NCBI GenBank assembly: GCA_963798745.1
Contig: CAWCUF010000007.1
Coordinates: 186,001-250,000, forward strand
DNA from: Prado023 sp963798745
GTDB taxonomy: Bacteria; Actinomycetota; Actinomycetes; S36-B12; CAIYMF01
DNA length: 64,000 nt
Direction: 5' to 3'
Part shown: piece after piece, positions 18,234-26,599 of the stretch
Numbering within the stretch: position 1 is the first letter of the stretch
Layout of the letters: each line of letters starts with the position of its first letter
Notes under the pieces: generated by a model
Databases searched by the model: none
What the model saw: only the letters and a program-made list of their open reading frames with translations
What the model was told of the DNA's origin: nothing
Translations under genes and position numbers: made by a program

Positions 18234-20038
18234 CAGCGCCCCCGGAACCAGTCGCGAAGGCGCGCACGAGCCGTGGGTCGTGGCACCGCATCGGCCGGAG
18301 CCGCCGGCAGGTCCGCAGCCGGGCGCGCGCCTCTGCTGTCGACGACCTCGGCGATCGCCCGGCGCAGCCGGGGGCCGGCCCCTGGATCGACGCCGCGGGC
18401 TTCCAGCCGAGCGGTGAACGTGGCGCCGTGGCTGGTGTAGAACTCGCCGACGCGCTGGTTGAGGCGCTCGCGGGCGGTCTGTGCCATCCGGCGCACGGCG
18501 TCCTCGCTGAACACGGCCTCCAGCAGCTTCTGGGCCAGGACCGCGGAACCGCCCGCGATCCCCACCTCGGCGCCGGTCAGCCCACCGGTGGTGCTGAAGA
18601 CCACGACCATCAGCGCCAGCGCGGCCCCGTTCACCCCGTAGGCCAGGGCCCGAGCCGACGACCTCTTGTCCGCGCCCTCCGCGCGCACCATGTCCAGCAC
18701 GTCGCCCTGCCATGCTCGGACCAGCTCCTCGGCCCGCTCGCGCACGTCTGCGGGCAGGGCCGAGAGCTCCGCCTCGCCGAGCAGGGCGAGCCCGGCAGGA
18801 TCGTCGCGCCACGCGGCGTCGGCCTGCTCGTAGGCTCCCGCCAGCTCGTCGATGATGACCCGGGCCAGCCCCGATTCCAGCGCCTGGGCCACCTGCTGGG
18901 GCTGCTCCGACTCGCCGCGCAGCGCGCGCGACACCCTGTCGCGTAACCGCGCCATGCCGCTCTCCAGCGACCGGAACACCTCACTGGCCCCGACGAACTC
19001 CTGCCACCGCGCCAGTACCTCGCCGCGCAGCAGCGACCCGTCAGCGGTCAACTCGTCCACGCGCGCAGCGGCCGAGTCGAAGGGCGCCGTGGCCAGCCCA
19101 CGCAGGCGCTGGCTGACCACCACCTGGCGATCCGCGGCCTCGGCCACCGGCAGCAGTTCCACGGCCAGGTTCGAGATCGCCCCGTCCAGGGTGCGCCGGG
19201 CGATCGCCGCCCGCCCAGCGGTGTCCCCCGCCAGGTCGATCAGCCACCGCCGGACGGGATCGATCGCCTCGCCGACCACGAGGCCGTCGCGCAGCGGTGC
19301 CTCGGCGATCACGAACAGGGGTGCCGCGGCCAGGCCCTCGGTGGCCAGCAGCGTGCGCAGGTGGGCAGTCACCTCGCCGACGGCCTCCGGTGGCACCCGG
19401 TTGAGCAGCAGGGCGATCGCGGCGTCGCGGGCCACCGCGGCGCGCAGGGCCGCCCAGGGCACCGCGTCGGAGTACCGTGCGGCCGTGGTCAGGAACAACC
19501 ACAGGTCCGCTGCAGCCATCAGGGTGGCAGCAAGCGAGCGGTTGCTCGCCGACACCGAGTCGATGTCCGGGGCGTCGAGCAGGGCCAGCCCGGCGGGCAC
19601 CCGCTCGTCGGCGATCAGCTGCAGGCCGAACACGTCCTGCGCCCCGACCGGGCCGCCCATCGGGTCCACGCCGGTCAACCGGGGCAGGTGGGGCAGCACC
19701 CGGTCGTCGATGAACCAGCGCTCGTCGCTGGGATGGTGGACGAGCACCGGATGCCGGGTCGTGGGTCGCAGCACCCCCGGTTGGCTCACCGTCCGGCCGA
19801 CCAGCGAGTTGACCACGGTCGACTTGCCCGACCCGGTCGATCCGGCGACCACGGTCAGCAGGGGCGCCTCCAGGGACCGTAGCCGCGGCACGATCAGGTC
19901 GCCGATCTGCCCGGCGGCGCGACTGGCCGCCTGCGCCGCCTGCGCCGAGTCCCGGGCCACCAGGGGCATTCGAAGCGAGGTCAACTGGGCACCAAGGGCC
20001 TCCAACCCCTCGATCAGCCGCTGCTCCACGGGGCCCAT
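18233..20038 (-). CDS. Dynamin-like GTPase, first gene of a pair
   Basis: The 601-residue protein has a P-loop GSTGSGKST near residue 65-73, a switch region GRTVSQPGVLRPTTRHP, and LLDAPDIDSV as the G3 region. The G4 position reads LLNRVPPEA rather than NKxD. One hydrophobic stretch near 500-540 could touch the membrane. The ATG at 20038 is chosen because the region upstream has no domain and holds a hairpin. It overlaps the second GTPase gene (TGATG), so both should be made in similar amounts. The dynamin-like assignment rests on domain order and pairing. Confidence 0.8.
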   Translation of the reverse strand: MGPVEQRLIEGLEALGAQLTSLRMPLVARDSAQAAQAASRAAGQIGDLIVPRLRSLEAPLLTVVAGSTGSGKSTVVNSLVGRTVSQPGVLRPTTRHPVLVHHPSDERWFIDDRVLPHLPRLTGVDPMGGPVGAQDVFGLQLIADERVPAGLALLDAPDIDSVSASNRSLAATLMAAADLWLFLTTAARYSDAVPWAALRAAVARDAAIALLLNRVPPEAVGEVTAHLRTLLATEGLAAAPLFVIAEAPLRDGLVVGEAIDPVRRWLIDLAGDTAGRAAIARRTLDGAISNLAVELLPVAEAADRQVVVSQRLRGLATAPFDSAAARVDELTADGSLLRGEVLARWQEFVGASEVFRSLESGMARLRDRVSRALRGESEQPQQVAQALESGLARVIIDELAGAYEQADAAWRDDPAGLALLGEAELSALPADVRERAEELVRAWQGDVLDMVRAEGADKRSSARALAYGVNGAALALMVVVFSTTGGLTGAEVGIAGGSAVLAQKLLEAVFSEDAVRRMAQTARERLNQRVGEFYTSHGATFTARLEARGVDPGAGPRLRRAIAEVVDSRGARPAADLPAAPADAVPRPTARARLRDWFRGR

Positions 20039-20091
20039 CGTGCCCGTAGCCCGGCCCGACGCGCTTGTCGTGCTGTCTGTGGCGCAACTTT

Positions 20092-20144
20092 CGTTGGTGT
20101 GCACGGAATCGACCAACCGTTTGCAGGTTCCGTGCACACCAACG
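20092..20144. terminator. Long hairpin downstream of the RDD gene
   Basis: A 17-bp perfect inverted repeat (20092-20108 with 20128-20144) encloses a 19-nt loop. It lies 34 bp after the stop of the RDD gene and upstream of the GTPase pair on the same strand. There is no T-run, so termination is inferred from stem strength. Confidence 0.5.
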
Positions 20145-20177
20145 CGACGGTCGGTGCGCTTCGCGGGCGCGGATCGC

Positions 20178-21146
20178 TCACCTGGGCAGGGTGAACCCAG
20201 GCGGGGGTCCGGTCGGCCGGCTGTTCGAGGGCGTTTCGTCCGATGCCTCGCCAGGTGTTCCGGCGGGGGCTGGTGCCGCGGCGTTCGCCAGCGTGGGCGG
20301 GCTCGGTGGGGCGCCTGGATACCCGGAGGGCCGGTCGGCGGTCCGATGATCCGAGGGTCCGACCGGACGGGGGGCCCCGGAGTTCCAGCCGGACGTGCCG
20401 GGCGCCATGCTCGCGCGCCGGGTCCGCTCGGCGAGGACGGCGGCAAGGTAGGCCTCCGCCGGGGTGCCCATCGGCGCCGGGGTGCGGACGTAGCCGGCCA
20501 CCTCGGTGGCCAGCTGCTCGGCAGTGCGGTGGCGCACTGCAGGGTCCATCGCCGCGGTGCGATGCAGGAACGTCCGCACGTTCAGCGCCAGGCCGTCGGG
20601 CAGGCCGACCAGGTCCAGGCCCACGGCCCAGCCCGCCAGGGGAGCCGGCAGGGCGATCTCCTGCGCCACCCGCGTGGAGCGCGGCATCCGCTCGCCCACC
20701 ACGATCGTGCCGGCCAGGTGATCGCCCATCCGCTTGGCCCGCGCCGAGATCAGCGCGCTGAGCCCGCCGACCACCCCGGAGGTGACCCACAGGTCCAGGA
20801 ACACCATGGCCAGGGCACGCACCAGGCTGTGCCGCATCCGGATCGGGCCGCCGTCGTCGCGAACCACGCGCAGGCCCATCATCAGCTTGCCCAGCGACCG
20901 GCCCCTCGTCACGGTCTCCAACACGGTCGGCCAGACCACCAGGGCCAGCACCACCACGGCCAGGGTCAGGGCGGCCGCGGCACCTGGGCTGCCCCCGCCG
21001 GAGAACACCCAACCGACCAGGACCGTGCCGATCATCAGCAACGACACCTGCACGACGAGGTCGACGGCCAGCGCCAGGGTCCGCGAGGGCAGGCCCGCGA
21101 TCCGCAGGTCGAGGCTGACCGCGTCACCGGTGATCAGGTTGGCCAC
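20178..21146 (-). CDS. RDD family membrane protein
   Basis: The 322-residue protein has the RDD pattern: a conserved Arg-x-x-Ala-x-x-x-Asp in the first helix (about 22-40), a second helix (52-62 and 75-95), and a GKLMMGLRVVRDDGG loop. The last 100 residues are Pro-rich and disordered. In actinobacteria this gene is a constant neighbour of SpoIIM, DUF58 and MoxR genes, and the set may work on the envelope. The GTG start follows GAGGAT by 6 nt on the minus strand. Confidence 0.88.
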   Translation of the reverse strand: MANLITGDAVSLDLRIAGLPSRTLALAVDLVVQVSLLMIGTVLVGWVFSGGGSPGAAAALTLAVVVLALVVWPTVLETVTRGRSLGKLMMGLRVVRDDGGPIRMRHSLVRALAMVFLDLWVTSGVVGGLSALISARAKRMGDHLAGTIVVGERMPRSTRVAQEIALPAPLAGWAVGLDLVGLPDGLALNVRTFLHRTAAMDPAVRHRTAEQLATEVAGYVRTPAPMGTPAEAYLAAVLAERTRRASMAPGTSGWNSGAPRPVGPSDHRTADRPSGYPGAPPSPPTLANAAAPAPAGTPGEASDETPSNSRPTGPPPGFTLPR

Positions 21147-21211
21147 GGGGTCATCCTCGCACCGGCGCCCGCCGCGGGCGCGCGGACAGTCGCGCGCCTA
21201 GGGTGTGGGCC

Positions 21212-22213
21212 GTGGATGTCGACGCCTTCGCCCGCGCGCACCGCCCGGAGTGGGATCGGTTGGCGACGCTGACGCGCAGGCGTCGGCTCAGCGGAGCAGA
21301 GGCGACCGAGCTCGTCGACCTCTACCAACGCACCGCGACGCACCTGTCGATGGTGCGCAGCGCAGCCCCGGACCCGGCGTTGGTCGACCGGCTGACCCAA
21401 CTTGTCGCCCAGGCCCGTGCCCGGGTCACCGGATCCCATGCGCCGATGTGGCAGGAGCTCCTCACGTTCTTCCGAGTGACGTTCCCGGTGGCGGTGTGGC
21501 GGGCCGGCTGGTGGTGGCTCGGTGCGACCCTGGGCTTCCTGCTGGTCGGGTTCGCGGTCGGCGCCTGGGTGGCTGGCGACCCGGCGGTGCAGGCAGCCCT
21601 GGGCACGCCCGAGCAGATCCGCCGACTGGTCGAGACGGACTTCGAGGACTACTACTCCTCCGATGCCGCGGCCGGCTTCGCGGCCCAGGTGTGGACCAAC
21701 AACGCGTGGGTCAGTGCCCTGGCGCTGGTCGCGGGCGCGCTGTTCGTCCTGCCCGCGGTCTACGTGCTGGCGATGAACGCGGTGAACGTCGGCATCGTCG
21801 GTGGACTGATGGTCGCCAACGACCGCGGCGCGCTGTTCTTCGGCCTGATCGCCCCGCACGGGCTGCTGGAGCTCGGTGGGGTGTTCCTGGCCACTGGAGC
21901 GGGCATGCGCCTGGGCTGGCAGTGGTTCGATCCGGGGCACCGGCCACGCAGCGTCGCCCTGGCCCAGGAGGGTCGCGCCGCGGTGGCCATCGCCCTCGGG
22001 CTGGTCGTGGTCCTGCTCATCTCCGGGGTCATCGAGGCGTTCGTGACCCCGTCGGGGCTGCCCACCTGGGCCCGGATCGCGATCGGAGTGCTGGCCCTGG
22101 GCGGCTTCCTGGCCTACGTCGCGGTCTACGGCCGGCGGGCCGAGCGTGCGGGCTTCACCGGGGATCTGGCGGTCGAGGGTGGTGCCACCGAACTAGCCCC
22201 GATGGCCGGCTGA
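21212..22213 (+). CDS. SpoIIM-family (stage II sporulation protein M-like) membrane protein
   Basis: The 333-residue protein has an N-terminal cytoplasmic helix region, then five to six membrane helices. It contains the family features of a Pro/His-Gly-x-x-Glu-Leu segment (IAPHGLLELGG, about 214-225) and an AGAGMRLGW turn. The start GTG 21212 is preferred over GTG 21203 because TAGGGT (21199-21204) lies 7 nt before it. It is divergent from the RDD gene, with only 65 bp between them. Its role outside sporulating Bacillus is unknown. Confidence 0.88.
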   Translation: MDVDAFARAHRPEWDRLATLTRRRRLSGAEATELVDLYQRTATHLSMVRSAAPDPALVDRLTQLVAQARARVTGSHAPMWQELLTFFRVTFPVAVWRAGWWWLGATLGFLLVGFAVGAWVAGDPAVQAALGTPEQIRRLVETDFEDYYSSDAAAGFAAQVWTNNAWVSALALVAGALFVLPAVYVLAMNAVNVGIVGGLMVANDRGALFFGLIAPHGLLELGGVFLATGAGMRLGWQWFDPGHRPRSVALAQEGRAAVAIALGLVVVLLISGVIEAFVTPSGLPTWARIAIGVLALGGFLAYVAVYGRRAERAGFTGDLAVEGGATELAPMAG

Positions 22214-22222
22214 GCTCAGCGC

Positions 22223-22290
22223 CGGCAGCCCCGCCCCCCGGCAGCCCCGCCCCCCGGCAGCCCCGCCCCCGGCAGTCCCGCCCCCCCGGC
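22223..22290. repeat. Tandem CGGCAGCCCCGCCCCC repeat
   Basis: About four copies of a 15-17 bp unit start at 22223, 22239, 22255 and 22270, with a fifth partial copy at 22287. They lie directly after the SpoIIM stop codon and before a strong hairpin. Confidence 0.85.
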
Positions 22291-22301
22291 ACCCAGTTGC
22301 C

Positions 22302-22351
22302 GGAACCTGGGAACGAGTTGCTCTTCCGGGAGCAACTCGTTCCCAGGTTCC
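22302..22351. terminator. Perfect 22-bp stem hairpin between convergent genes
   Basis: The arms 22302-22323 and 22330-22351 are exact reverse complements with a 6-nt loop. It lies between the convergent ends of SpoIIM and DUF58, so it should stop transcription from both sides although no T-run follows. Confidence 0.7.
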
Positions 22352-22387
22352 GCGCGTCGACCGGCCTCCGCCCTCACGCGGCGCGGG

Positions 22388-23725
22388 TCAGAGCTTTCCG
22401 GCGGCCTTGAGGTCCAGGTACGTGTCGGCCAGTGCGGGGGCCAGTCGTTGCGGATCGGCGGACACCACCCGCACGCCGAGCCGGGCCAGCGTGACGGCCA
22501 CGTGCGCCCTGTCGAGTTCGGCTCGAGCCACCGCTGCGGCGCGATAGGCCCCCGCTGCGTCGGGGCGGCCCGACCCGGGTCCGGCCAGTTCCACCGACGA
22601 CGACCCGACCGGCTCGCGCACCGAGGCCACCACCACCGTGTGCCGCGCCGTCAGCACCGGCAGCGCGGGGATCAGCCCCTCCTCCATCGCCGGCCGGTCC
22701 AGAGCCACGAACAGCACCACGAGCGAGCGCTTGCGCACCCGGGACAGCACACTGGCGACCAGGCCGCGATAGTCGGTCTCGGTCAACTCGGGCTCCACGT
22801 CGGCGATAGCGTCCACCAGCCGCGGCAGCAGGGCGGGCCCGCTGCCACCGCTGACCTGCAGCCGAGGACGCCGGTCGTGGCCGATCAGGTCCACCCGATC
22901 ACCGGCGCGCCCGGCCAGCGCCGCCAGCAGCAGGCCCGCATCGATGTGGATGTCCAGCCGCGTCTCGTCGCCGATCCGCACCGCGCTGGTGCGCCCCGTG
23001 TCCAGGACCAGCACGACCTGCCGGTCACGTTCCGGGCGCCAGGTGCGCACCATCACGTCGGCGGCCCGCGCGCTGGCGCGCCAGTCGATCGAGCGCACGT
23101 CGTCGCCGGCGACATACTCGCGCAGGGAGTCGAACTCGGTGCCCTGCGCCCGCACCGCGATGGCCTGGCGGCCGTCCATGTCCCGCAGCCGGGCCAGCCG
23201 GGAGGGCAGATGCCGACGGGAGGCGAATGGCGGCAGGGTGCGCACCGACCAGTCCACCGCGAAGCTGCGCTGTCGGCCGGCCACCCCCAGCGGACCAAGG
23301 CCACGCAGGGTGACCCGGTCGGTCGGCCGGTCCCCGCGCCGCGTGGGTGCCACCGCCACGTCGAGGTGCACCGTCGCGCCCGGTGCGAGGTCGAGCACCG
23401 CGCGGTCCGAACGGCCGTCGAGGGTGGCGTGCGCGGTGGGCGCCCAGCCATCGCGCAGCAGGCCGCGCCAGCGCCGCGAACCGGTGTTGGTCACCGCCAG
23501 GCGCACGTGGGCCACCTCGCCGAGGCGGACCTTGCGATCCCCGGTCCGGGTCAGGGCCAACTGGCGTGGACGGGCTGCCAACAGGGCATCGACCACCACG
23601 ACGACCAGCACCGCGAGGTTGACGAGGAGGAGGGCCGCCCCAGTGGTCACCCCGCCGGCCACCAGCAGCCCGACGGCCCCGGCGCCGAGCAGCGCCAGGA
23701 GGGCGGCTCGCCCGGTCAGGACCAT
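22388..23725 (-). CDS. DUF58 domain protein (von Willebrand A-like)
   Basis: The 445-residue protein has two N-terminal membrane helices, a beta-rich extracellular-type region, then the DUF58 signature EFDSLREYVAGDDVRSIDWR. After this comes a VWA-like fold with VLVLDTGRTS. DUF58 proteins are encoded after MoxR ATPases and are thought to be their clients. The ATG shares one base with the MoxR stop codon (TGATG). It is the last gene of a five-gene overlapping operon. Confidence 0.9.
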   Translation of the reverse strand: MVLTGRAALLALLGAGAVGLLVAGGVTTGAALLLVNLAVLVVVVVDALLAARPRQLALTRTGDRKVRLGEVAHVRLAVTNTGSRRWRGLLRDGWAPTAHATLDGRSDRAVLDLAPGATVHLDVAVAPTRRGDRPTDRVTLRGLGPLGVAGRQRSFAVDWSVRTLPPFASRRHLPSRLARLRDMDGRQAIAVRAQGTEFDSLREYVAGDDVRSIDWRASARAADVMVRTWRPERDRQVVLVLDTGRTSAVRIGDETRLDIHIDAGLLLAALAGRAGDRVDLIGHDRRPRLQVSGGSGPALLPRLVDAIADVEPELTETDYRGLVASVLSRVRKRSLVVLFVALDRPAMEEGLIPALPVLTARHTVVVASVREPVGSSSVELAGPGSGRPDAAGAYRAAAVARAELDRAHVAVTLARLGVRVVSADPQRLAPALADTYLDLKAAGKL

Positions 23726-24681
23726 CAGCGCGGGACGGCCACGCTGCCCAGCACCGAGTCGATCACCGCATCGGCGGTGACTCCCTCGAGCTCGGCCTCC
23801 GGGCGGATCGAGATCCGGTGCCGCAGCGAAGGTCGGGCCAGGGCCTTGACGTCGTCGGGGGTCACGTAGTCCCGCCCGGACAGCCACGCCCACGCCCGGG
23901 CCGTGCGCAGCAGGGCGATCGCCCCACGGGTGGAGACGCCCAGTGCGGCCGACGGTGAGGTCCGGGTTGCTCGGGCCAGGTCGACGCAGTACGCCGTGAC
24001 CTCCGGGGCGACCGAGACCTCGGCGACGGCTGCGCGGGCCCGCACCAGGTCCTGCGCGTCGGCCACCGCCGCCACGCCCGCCCCGGCGAGGTCGCGCGGG
24101 TCGAACCCGGCCATGTGTCGGGCCAGGACGCCGTACTCCTCGTCGCGCTCGGGCAGCGGCACGGTGAGCTTGAGCAGGAACCGGTCCAGCTGCGCCTCGG
24201 GCAGCGGGTAGGTGCCCTCGTACTCGATCGGGTTTTGGGTCGCAGCCACCAGGAATGGATCCGGCAGCGCTCGGGGAACCCCCTCGACGCTGACCTGACC
24301 CTCCTCCATGACCTCCAGCAGCGATGCCTGGGTCTTCGGTGGCGTGCGGTTGATCTCGTCGGCCAGGAGCAGGTTGGTGAACACCGGTCCCGCCCGGAAC
24401 GAGAACTCCGAGGTGCGGTTGTCATAGACCAGCGAGCCGGTCACATCGCCGGGCATCAGGTCGGGGGTGAACTGCAGCCGGGCGCTGTCCAGGTCGAGGC
24501 TGGCGGCCAGGGCGCGAACCATCAGGGTCTTGGCGGTGCCGGGTACCCCCTCGAGCAGGACGTGGCCCCGGCACAGCAGGGCGATCACCAGCCCGGTGAT
24601 CGCGGCGTCCTGGCCGACGACCGCCTTGCCCACCTCGGCCCGCAGGGCCAGCAGCGGCGCCCTGGGATCGGTCTGGTTCAT
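23725..24681 (-). CDS. MoxR-family AAA+ ATPase
   Basis: The 318-residue ATPase has Walker A GVPGTAKT, Walker B LLADEINR, sensor 1 ATQNP and the C-terminal helical lid. MoxR proteins act as chaperones that mature complexes or load metals into VWA proteins. Its direct coupling to DUF58 and DUF4350 genes (overlaps of 1 and 4 nt) fits that role at the membrane. Length is typical of the family. Confidence 0.95.
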   Translation of the reverse strand: MNQTDPRAPLLALRAEVGKAVVGQDAAITGLVIALLCRGHVLLEGVPGTAKTLMVRALAASLDLDSARLQFTPDLMPGDVTGSLVYDNRTSEFSFRAGPVFTNLLLADEINRTPPKTQASLLEVMEEGQVSVEGVPRALPDPFLVAATQNPIEYEGTYPLPEAQLDRFLLKLTVPLPERDEEYGVLARHMAGFDPRDLAGAGVAAVADAQDLVRARAAVAEVSVAPEVTAYCVDLARATRTSPSAALGVSTRGAIALLRTARAWAWLSGRDYVTPDDVKALARPSLRHRISIRPEAELEGVTADAVIDSVLGSVAVPR

Positions 24682-25931
24682 GCCCCACCCACCTCCGCGG
24701 TCAGTTCCGACAGGTCATGGGCAAGCGCCACGAGCTGGCGGTCGGTCGTCGGTTCAGGACCGTACAGCAGGTCCGACACCTCGACCGCCGCCCGGCCGGA
24801 GCGAACGGCTGCCACGTGGACCAGCCGGTCCTGCGCGCCGCCCGGCGGCAGGCCCAGGCGCACCCGGACCTGCTCCCGTGCCTGCCCGCGCAGGTGTCGG
24901 GCAGCCTCGTCGCGCGCATGCTGGGAGGCCAGCAGCCGGCCATGGCCGGCGGTCGTCTCGCCCGCCCGGATGACCACGGGCAGCGGCTCCACGACCAGGC
25001 GACCCAGCCGTCGGGCCCGCCAGCCGATGGTCACCAGCCAGGCGATCACCACCTGGATGAGCACCGGGAGCACCCACGCGGGGACCAGGTCGGCCAAGGA
25101 GGTCTCGGGCTCGTAGGACAGGGCCGGGTCGAGCGCGCTGGGTCGCCACCAGACGAGCTGATCGCGGCTGCCCAGCAGGCCCAGGGCCAGGGCCGCGTTG
25201 CCCTGCTCGTCAAAACCCTGGTTGGTCAGTGGGAACGCACTGCCCAGCAGGACCACCTCGGGCGCGTCGGCCGAGGCCGGGATCACCAGCACTCCCGCCG
25301 ACCCGACCCCCTCGTAGCATCCCTCTACCTGCGGAATGCGGACACCGGTCGCCAGGCCCGGTTCCTGGTAGCGGATGCCGGGCAGCACAGCCGACCCGGC
25401 CCGCCTCGCCTCCGGCAGCGCGCAGCCGGGCTCCTCGGGCTCGTCGTCGCGGGGCGCGGCCATGGTGGCGCCCGCAGCCAGCGCCTCGAAGGCCGGCGAT
25501 CCGGGCATGGAGCCCACCAGCACGATGCGCCCGGGCCCGGCGGCCAGCACGTCGGCCACCATCGCCTCGCTGGGCAGCGTCGTGTCGGTGATCAGCACGG
25601 TGGCCCGCCCGGCACCGGCAGCCGCGTCGGCGGTGTTGCGCACGTAGCGGACGGCCACGCCCTGGTCGGCGAGCACTCGGGCCACGGCCCGGGAGCCCGT
25701 CGGCTCCACCGAGGTCGGGTCCAGGTCGCCCGAGCCGCGTGGGGCGGTCAGGACCAGCACGACCAGGGCCAGCACCAGCAGCAGCGCCAGCAGCGACCCA
25801 CGGCGCGAGGGTCGCCACCTGCGCACCCGGTCCCAGCCGGTGTCGTCAGCGGTGGGGGCGCCGGCCGCGGAGGCCGACTCGGTGGCCACGGGCACGACCA
25901 GGTCAGGGCCCGGGCCCGGCCCGGCTGTCAC
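24678..25931 (-). CDS. DUF4350 domain membrane protein
   Basis: The 417-residue protein has a cytoplasmic N-terminus, one helix (about 40-60), a large extracellular domain resembling a Rossmann-like DUF4350 fold with VLITDTTLPS and IVLVGS strands, then a second helix near 290-310 and a cytoplasmic tail. Members occur in MoxR/DUF58 operons and have no established biochemical role. The GTG start at 25931 overlaps the preceding stop, and the stop overlaps the MoxR start. Confidence 0.88.
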   Translation of the reverse strand: MTAGPGPGPDLVVPVATESASAAGAPTADDTGWDRVRRWRPSRRGSLLALLLVLALVVLVLTAPRGSGDLDPTSVEPTGSRAVARVLADQGVAVRYVRNTADAAAGAGRATVLITDTTLPSEAMVADVLAAGPGRIVLVGSMPGSPAFEALAAGATMAAPRDDEPEEPGCALPEARRAGSAVLPGIRYQEPGLATGVRIPQVEGCYEGVGSAGVLVIPASADAPEVVLLGSAFPLTNQGFDEQGNAALALGLLGSRDQLVWWRPSALDPALSYEPETSLADLVPAWVLPVLIQVVIAWLVTIGWRARRLGRLVVEPLPVVIRAGETTAGHGRLLASQHARDEAARHLRGQAREQVRVRLGLPPGGAQDRLVHVAAVRSGRAAVEVSDLLYGPEPTTDRQLVALAHDLSELTAEVGGA

Positions 25932-26599
25932 CCCTGCCCCGATCCCAGCGTCGCGGCCCCGGTGATCGCGGGCGCCTCGCCGACGAGGGTGTCGGCGCCC
26001 ACCAGATCGTCGTAGGCGTCTGCTGACCCCGGTCGGCCGCCGTAGCGCACATCGTCGAACCGTTGAGCGGCGCGGGTCAGCGCCGTCTCGGCGCGCGGCA
26101 CCCGACGGCCCACCTCGCGCGCGACCTCGTCGGCCGTCCAGCCGGGCTGTGCGTCGATCAGCCCGCGCTCCTGCGCGCCCCGGACCAGCGCGCGCATCCG
26201 GGCGCTGATCGCCTCGTCCCACTGCCCGGCTGCTGCGAGCGCCTCGGCCCGGGAACGGTACTGGGACGCAGTCGTGCCCGGATCGACCGTGAACGTCTGG
26301 CCGCCGGAACGGGCCACGGGCCCGAGCCGCCACCGCACGAACAGCCCCAGTACGACGACCAGCAGGATCAGGCCGAGGATCCCCAGCCACCCGCCCGGCG
26401 CGGCGTCGGTGGCCTGGTCGACCGCTCGCTGCACCCAGTCGACCAGCCATTCGATGGCCCGCTGGATGAGCCCCGGCTCACCCGACCGGTAGGCAGGGTC
26501 GGCCAGTTCGAGCTCGGCGAGGCGGCGCGCGGGGTCCCGGGTCAGGTCGATCGGGACCTCGGACGGCACGTGGACCGCCGCGAGGCCGGGCATGGTCAC
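25928..26599 (-). CDS. DUF4129 domain membrane protein
   Basis: The 223-residue protein has an extracytoplasmic N-terminal part, one helix (about 80-100, with GWLGILGLILLVVVLGLFV) and a cytoplasmic DUF4129 domain with the typical YRSRAEALAAAGQWDEAI start. DUF4129 is often fused to transglutaminase-like TgpA proteins, but no transglutaminase is present here. GTG at 26599 overlaps the upstream stop; ATG at 26593 is an alternative start. Confidence 0.88.
   Translation of the reverse strand: MTMPGLAAVHVPSEVPIDLTRDPARRLAELELADPAYRSGEPGLIQRAIEWLVDWVQRAVDQATDAAPGGWLGILGLILLVVVLGLFVRWRLGPVARSGGQTFTVDPGTTASQYRSRAEALAAAGQWDEAISARMRALVRGAQERGLIDAQPGWTADEVAREVGRRVPRAETALTRAAQRFDDVRYGGRPGSADAYDDLVGADTLVGEAPAITGAATLGSGQG

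Noticed and set aside
18233..20446. Longer form of the first dynamin-like GTPase starting at 20446
   Set aside because: The extra 136 residues are low complexity, cross a hairpin and run into the RDD gene end; the ATG at 20038 fits the family start.
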